DNA of 15,250 nucleotides from Oscillospiraceae bacterium (GTDB lineage: Bacteria > Bacillota > Clostridia > Oscillospirales > Oscillospiraceae). This document shows, piece by piece, positions 13,382-15,250 of the stretch. How positions within the stretch are numbered: the stretch's first letter is position 1; each line of letters begins with the position of its first letter. The stretch is taken from contig JAEDFW010000037.1 of assembly GCA_016297855.1 (NCBI GenBank), forward strand, positions 1 through 15,250, read 5' to 3'. A program made the translations under genes and the position numbers. The notes beneath the pieces were generated by a model. It worked only from the letters and a program-made list of their open reading frames with translations, was not told the DNA's origin and did no database searches.

Positions 13382-14678
13382 ATTCGAGCGTAATGCCGTC
13401 TGTATCCATGCGCAGATTTGTGCCGTAGAGCACGCGCATCGCACGCACCAGGCTTTCCACATCCTGCGCGCCAGCCGTTTCCACACACGAGTGCATCGCC
13501 AGCTGCGCCAGACCGATATCCACGGTACGCACGGCCACGCGCGCGTTGGAAATCGAGCCGAGTGTGGAACCGCCGGGCAGATCCGACCGGTTGGCATAGA
13601 CCTGCGTGGCCACGTCCGCCTTGCGGCAGACGGCGCGGAAAATCGCGCTGGAAACGCCGTCGGTCGTGTAGTGCTGGTTGGCGTTAAATTTCACGACCAC
13701 GCCGCCGTTCAGCACCGGGCTGTTGCCGGGGTCTGAATACTCGGGGTGGTTGGGGTGCACAGCATGGCCGTTGTCGGCCGAGACCATGAAGCTGTTTGCA
13801 AGCAGGCGCAGATAGCGCTCTTCTTCATATCCAAGCGAGATGCAGATGCGCCGCAGCGTGTCGCGCAGCAGATTCGACGCAGCGCCCTGCTTTGTCTCGC
13901 TGCCGACTTCCTCGTTGTCAAAGACGCAGCAGACAGGAATGGCCGCGCTGTCGGATGCCTCCAGGAAGCCCTGCATGCAGCCCCACGCGCACGCCAGATC
14001 GTCGAGCTTCGGCGAGAGCACAAATTCTCCGTTTGCGCCGACGCGTGTACCGCGGCCGCGCACATACAAATACAGATCGTGGCCCAGAATGTTTTCTGCC
14101 TCTACGCCCGCAGCCTCGGCCACGAGCGGCATGAGGCTGCCTGCCGCGTCCTTGCCGCCAAAGAGCGGCAGCGTGTCAACGTTTGCCAGCAGCTTCACTC
14201 CGTCATTGGCTGCCCGGTTCATGTGGATCGCCACACTGGGGATGACAAGCAGGTCTCGCTCTAGATTCACCAGCTTTGTAACGATTTTGCCGTTTTCTCT
14301 CACCAACACACGGCCGGCGATAGAAAGCGGCCGGTCGAACCACGGCGCCATGAGCATGCCGCCGTATTTTTCTGTGGAAAGCTGTACATACTGCCCCGCT
14401 TTTTCCGGGTTGTCCTTCAGCTTGAACGTCGGGAAATCGGAATGCGCAGCTGAGAGCAGGAAGCCTTCCGGTTCGCACGCAGGCACACGAAAGGCCAGTA
14501 TGGATGAGCTGTTGCGCGTCACGAAATATTTTCCGCCGCGCTGCAGCTGCCAGTGCTCGTCCTCGCGCAGTGCCGTATAGCCATCCGCGCGAAGCGAGGC
14601 GGCAAAATTCTCCACCACATGATAGCAGCTGGGGCTTTGTTCAATAAAATCCAGAAGCGAATCCACATAGTTTTTCAT
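13380..14678 (-). CDS. M18-family aminopeptidase (aspartyl aminopeptidase type)
   Basis: A 432-residue cytoplasmic enzyme of the M18 family, which removes N-terminal residues, often acidic ones, using two zinc ions and forms large tetrahedral complexes. Metal and catalytic residues are in place: H79 and D81 in AAHSD, D226 in SPKLDDLA, E256-E257 in FDNEEVGS, D302 in VSADNGH, and H396 in AMHS. The length is typical (about 430-450). The N-terminal start LLDFIEQSPSCYHVVEN is also typical for M18. The start at 14678 has AAGGAGG (14687-14693) eight bases away. It is monocistronic and divergent from the M29 aminopeptidase gene across 144 bases. The plsY hairpin lies just past its stop codon and may end this transcript too. 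Confidence 0.95.
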   Translation of the reverse strand: MKNYVDSLLDFIEQSPSCYHVVENFAASLRADGYTALREDEHWQLQRGGKYFVTRNSSSILAFRVPACEPEGFLLSAAHSDFPTFKLKDNPEKAGQYVQLSTEKYGGMLMAPWFDRPLSIAGRVLVRENGKIVTKLVNLERDLLVIPSVAIHMNRAANDGVKLLANVDTLPLFGGKDAAGSLMPLVAEAAGVEAENILGHDLYLYVRGRGTRVGANGEFVLSPKLDDLACAWGCMQGFLEASDSAAIPVCCVFDNEEVGSETKQGAASNLLRDTLRRICISLGYEEERYLRLLANSFMVSADNGHAVHPNHPEYSDPGNSPVLNGGVVVKFNANQHYTTDGVSSAIFRAVCRKADVATQVYANRSDLPGGSTLGSISNARVAVRTVDIGLAQLAMHSCVETAGAQDVESLVRAMRVLYGTNLRMDTDGITLE

Positions 14679-14706
14679 CGCAGTATCCTCCTTGTGTGTT
14701 ACTCAT

Positions 14707-14735
14707 ACAATAGCATGTTCCGCGCAGGCTTTCAA
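14707..14735 (-). promoter_or_regulatory. candidate promoter of the M18 aminopeptidase gene
   Basis: On the minus strand TTGAAA (14730-14735), 17 bases, TATTGT (14707-14712) preceded by TGC (extended -10, CATGCTAT). The leader would be about 20 bases. Confidence 0.5.
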
Positions 14736-14760
14736 GTGCCCGCTTTTTTCACACAGGTCT

Positions 14761-14788
14761 TTGCAAGCGCCGAAATTCATGCTATCAT
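14761..14788 (+). promoter_or_regulatory. candidate promoter of the M29 aminopeptidase gene
   Basis: TTGCAA (14761-14766), 16 bases, TATCAT (14783-14788) preceded by TGC (extended -10, again CATGCTAT). The leader would be about 28 bases. Confidence 0.55.
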
Positions 14789-14822
14789 AGACCCGTAAAT
14801 TCAAATAACAGGAGCGTTGGAA

Positions 14823-15250
14823 ATGAAAAAAACGATTCTCAGGAAATATGCCCGTCTGATCGCCGAATGCGGCGCGAACGTACAGAAGGGGCAGGAAGTC
14901 TTTATTCAGGCCGAACTTGACCAGCCGGAATTTGTGCAGATGGTGGTTGAGGAATGCTACAAGCTGAAAGCGAAGAAGGTCGTTGTTGACTGGGACTATC
15001 AACCCCTGACAAAGCTGCATGTGCGCTACCGCAGCCTTGCCACGCTCTCGAAGCTCGACAACTACGAAGAAGCCCGCTGGCAGCATTATGTCGATACCAT
15101 CCCCTGCCGCATCTATCTCATCTCCGAAGACCCCGACGGACTCAAGGGTGTCAATCAGGAGAAGATGGCCAAGGCGCAGCAGAAGAAGTATCCCATCATC
15201 AAGGGCTACCGCGACCAGATTGAGAACAAATACCAGTGGTGCATCGCAGC
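14823..15250 (+). CDS. M29-family aminopeptidase, N-terminal part
   Basis: The first 142 codons of an aminopeptidase that runs off the right edge; the frame is open from the ATG to position 15250. The N-terminus matches the M29 (thermophilic metalloprotease, AmpS/PepS-type) family pattern: LRKYARLIAECGANVQKGQE (6-25), FVQMVVEECYKLKAKKVVVD-like segment, then a DWDY motif near 56-59 in place of the family's VDWSD. The metal-binding residues of this family lie in the C-terminal half and are not in the window. AGGAG (14810-14814) lies eight bases before the ATG. These are cytoplasmic aminopeptidases with a broad role in peptide breakdown. The complete protein should be about 370-420 residues. Confidence 0.88.
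   Translation, partial: MKKTILRKYARLIAECGANVQKGQEVFIQAELDQPEFVQMVVEECYKLKAKKVVVDWDYQPLTKLHVRYRSLATLSKLDNYEEARWQHYVDTIPCRIYLISEDPDGLKGVNQEKMAKAQQKKYPIIKGYRDQIENKYQWCIA

Noticed and set aside
12677..13597. 306-codon open frame on the minus strand
   Set aside because: Spans the plsY terminator and the antisense of plsY, where all three PlsY motifs support the plus strand.
1..15250. CRISPR arrays, tRNA/rRNA genes, insertion sequences, phage or defence genes
   Set aside because: I saw no spaced repeat array, no tRNA-like cloverleaf, no transposase or integrase motifs and no terminal inverted repeats with target duplications.

Overview
The window looks like chromosomal DNA from an anaerobic Firmicute, most likely a Clostridia member of the Oscillospiraceae/Ruminococcaceae type. 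The reasons are strong AGGAGG-type ribosome binding sites, a consensus CIRCE (HrcA) operator, a TPP riboswitch upstream of an ECF-type thiamine S-component, an AbrB-type regulator, PlsY, a rubredoxin, and compact bidirectional terminators. Base composition is fairly GC-rich by eye (not computed). There are no rRNA, tRNA, CRISPR, phage or insertion-sequence features, and the layout is that of an ordinary core/metabolic region.

Left part (1-5210). The first 12 codons of a probable Hsp20-type small heat-shock gene run off the left edge on the minus strand. Its presumed promoter overlaps a consensus CIRCE. Divergent from it is a two-gene ABC-2 type transporter (EcsA-like ATPase plus a 534-residue permease with internal duplication). 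Two minus-strand genes follow: a DUF2500-like membrane-anchored protein and a 51-residue rubredoxin, separated by a strong terminator. Divergent from the rubredoxin is a three-gene operon with translational overlaps: an AbrB-type regulator, a YtrB-like ATPase and an ABC-2 permease. Its leader carries 19-bp-period repeats that look like an operator.

Middle part (5211-10575). A minus-strand ECF sigma factor overlaps a membrane-anchored anti-sigma-like protein with a large extracytoplasmic domain. A 400-bp gap with a good promoter and repeat/hairpin structure leads to a 664-residue membrane protein that joins an alpha/beta-hydrolase domain to a polytopic C-terminal domain. A MATE-family efflux protein faces it from the minus strand.

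Right part (10576-15250). A TPP riboswitch with its own terminator precedes thiT (thiamine uptake). Then come an M42 metallopeptidase (minus), plsY (plus, phospholipid synthesis), an M18 aminopeptidase (minus) and the start of an M29 aminopeptidase (plus). Three unrelated families of cobalt/zinc-type aminopeptidases within about 3.7 kb suggests that peptide breakdown matters to this organism.

I did not find convincing evidence of an entirely new system. The best leads are the hydrolase-membrane fusion with its structured leader, the ECF/anti-sigma pair of unknown signal, and the AbrB-controlled ABC operon. Promoter calls were made by eye and are candidates only. All residue numbers are from my own hand count on the start chosen here.
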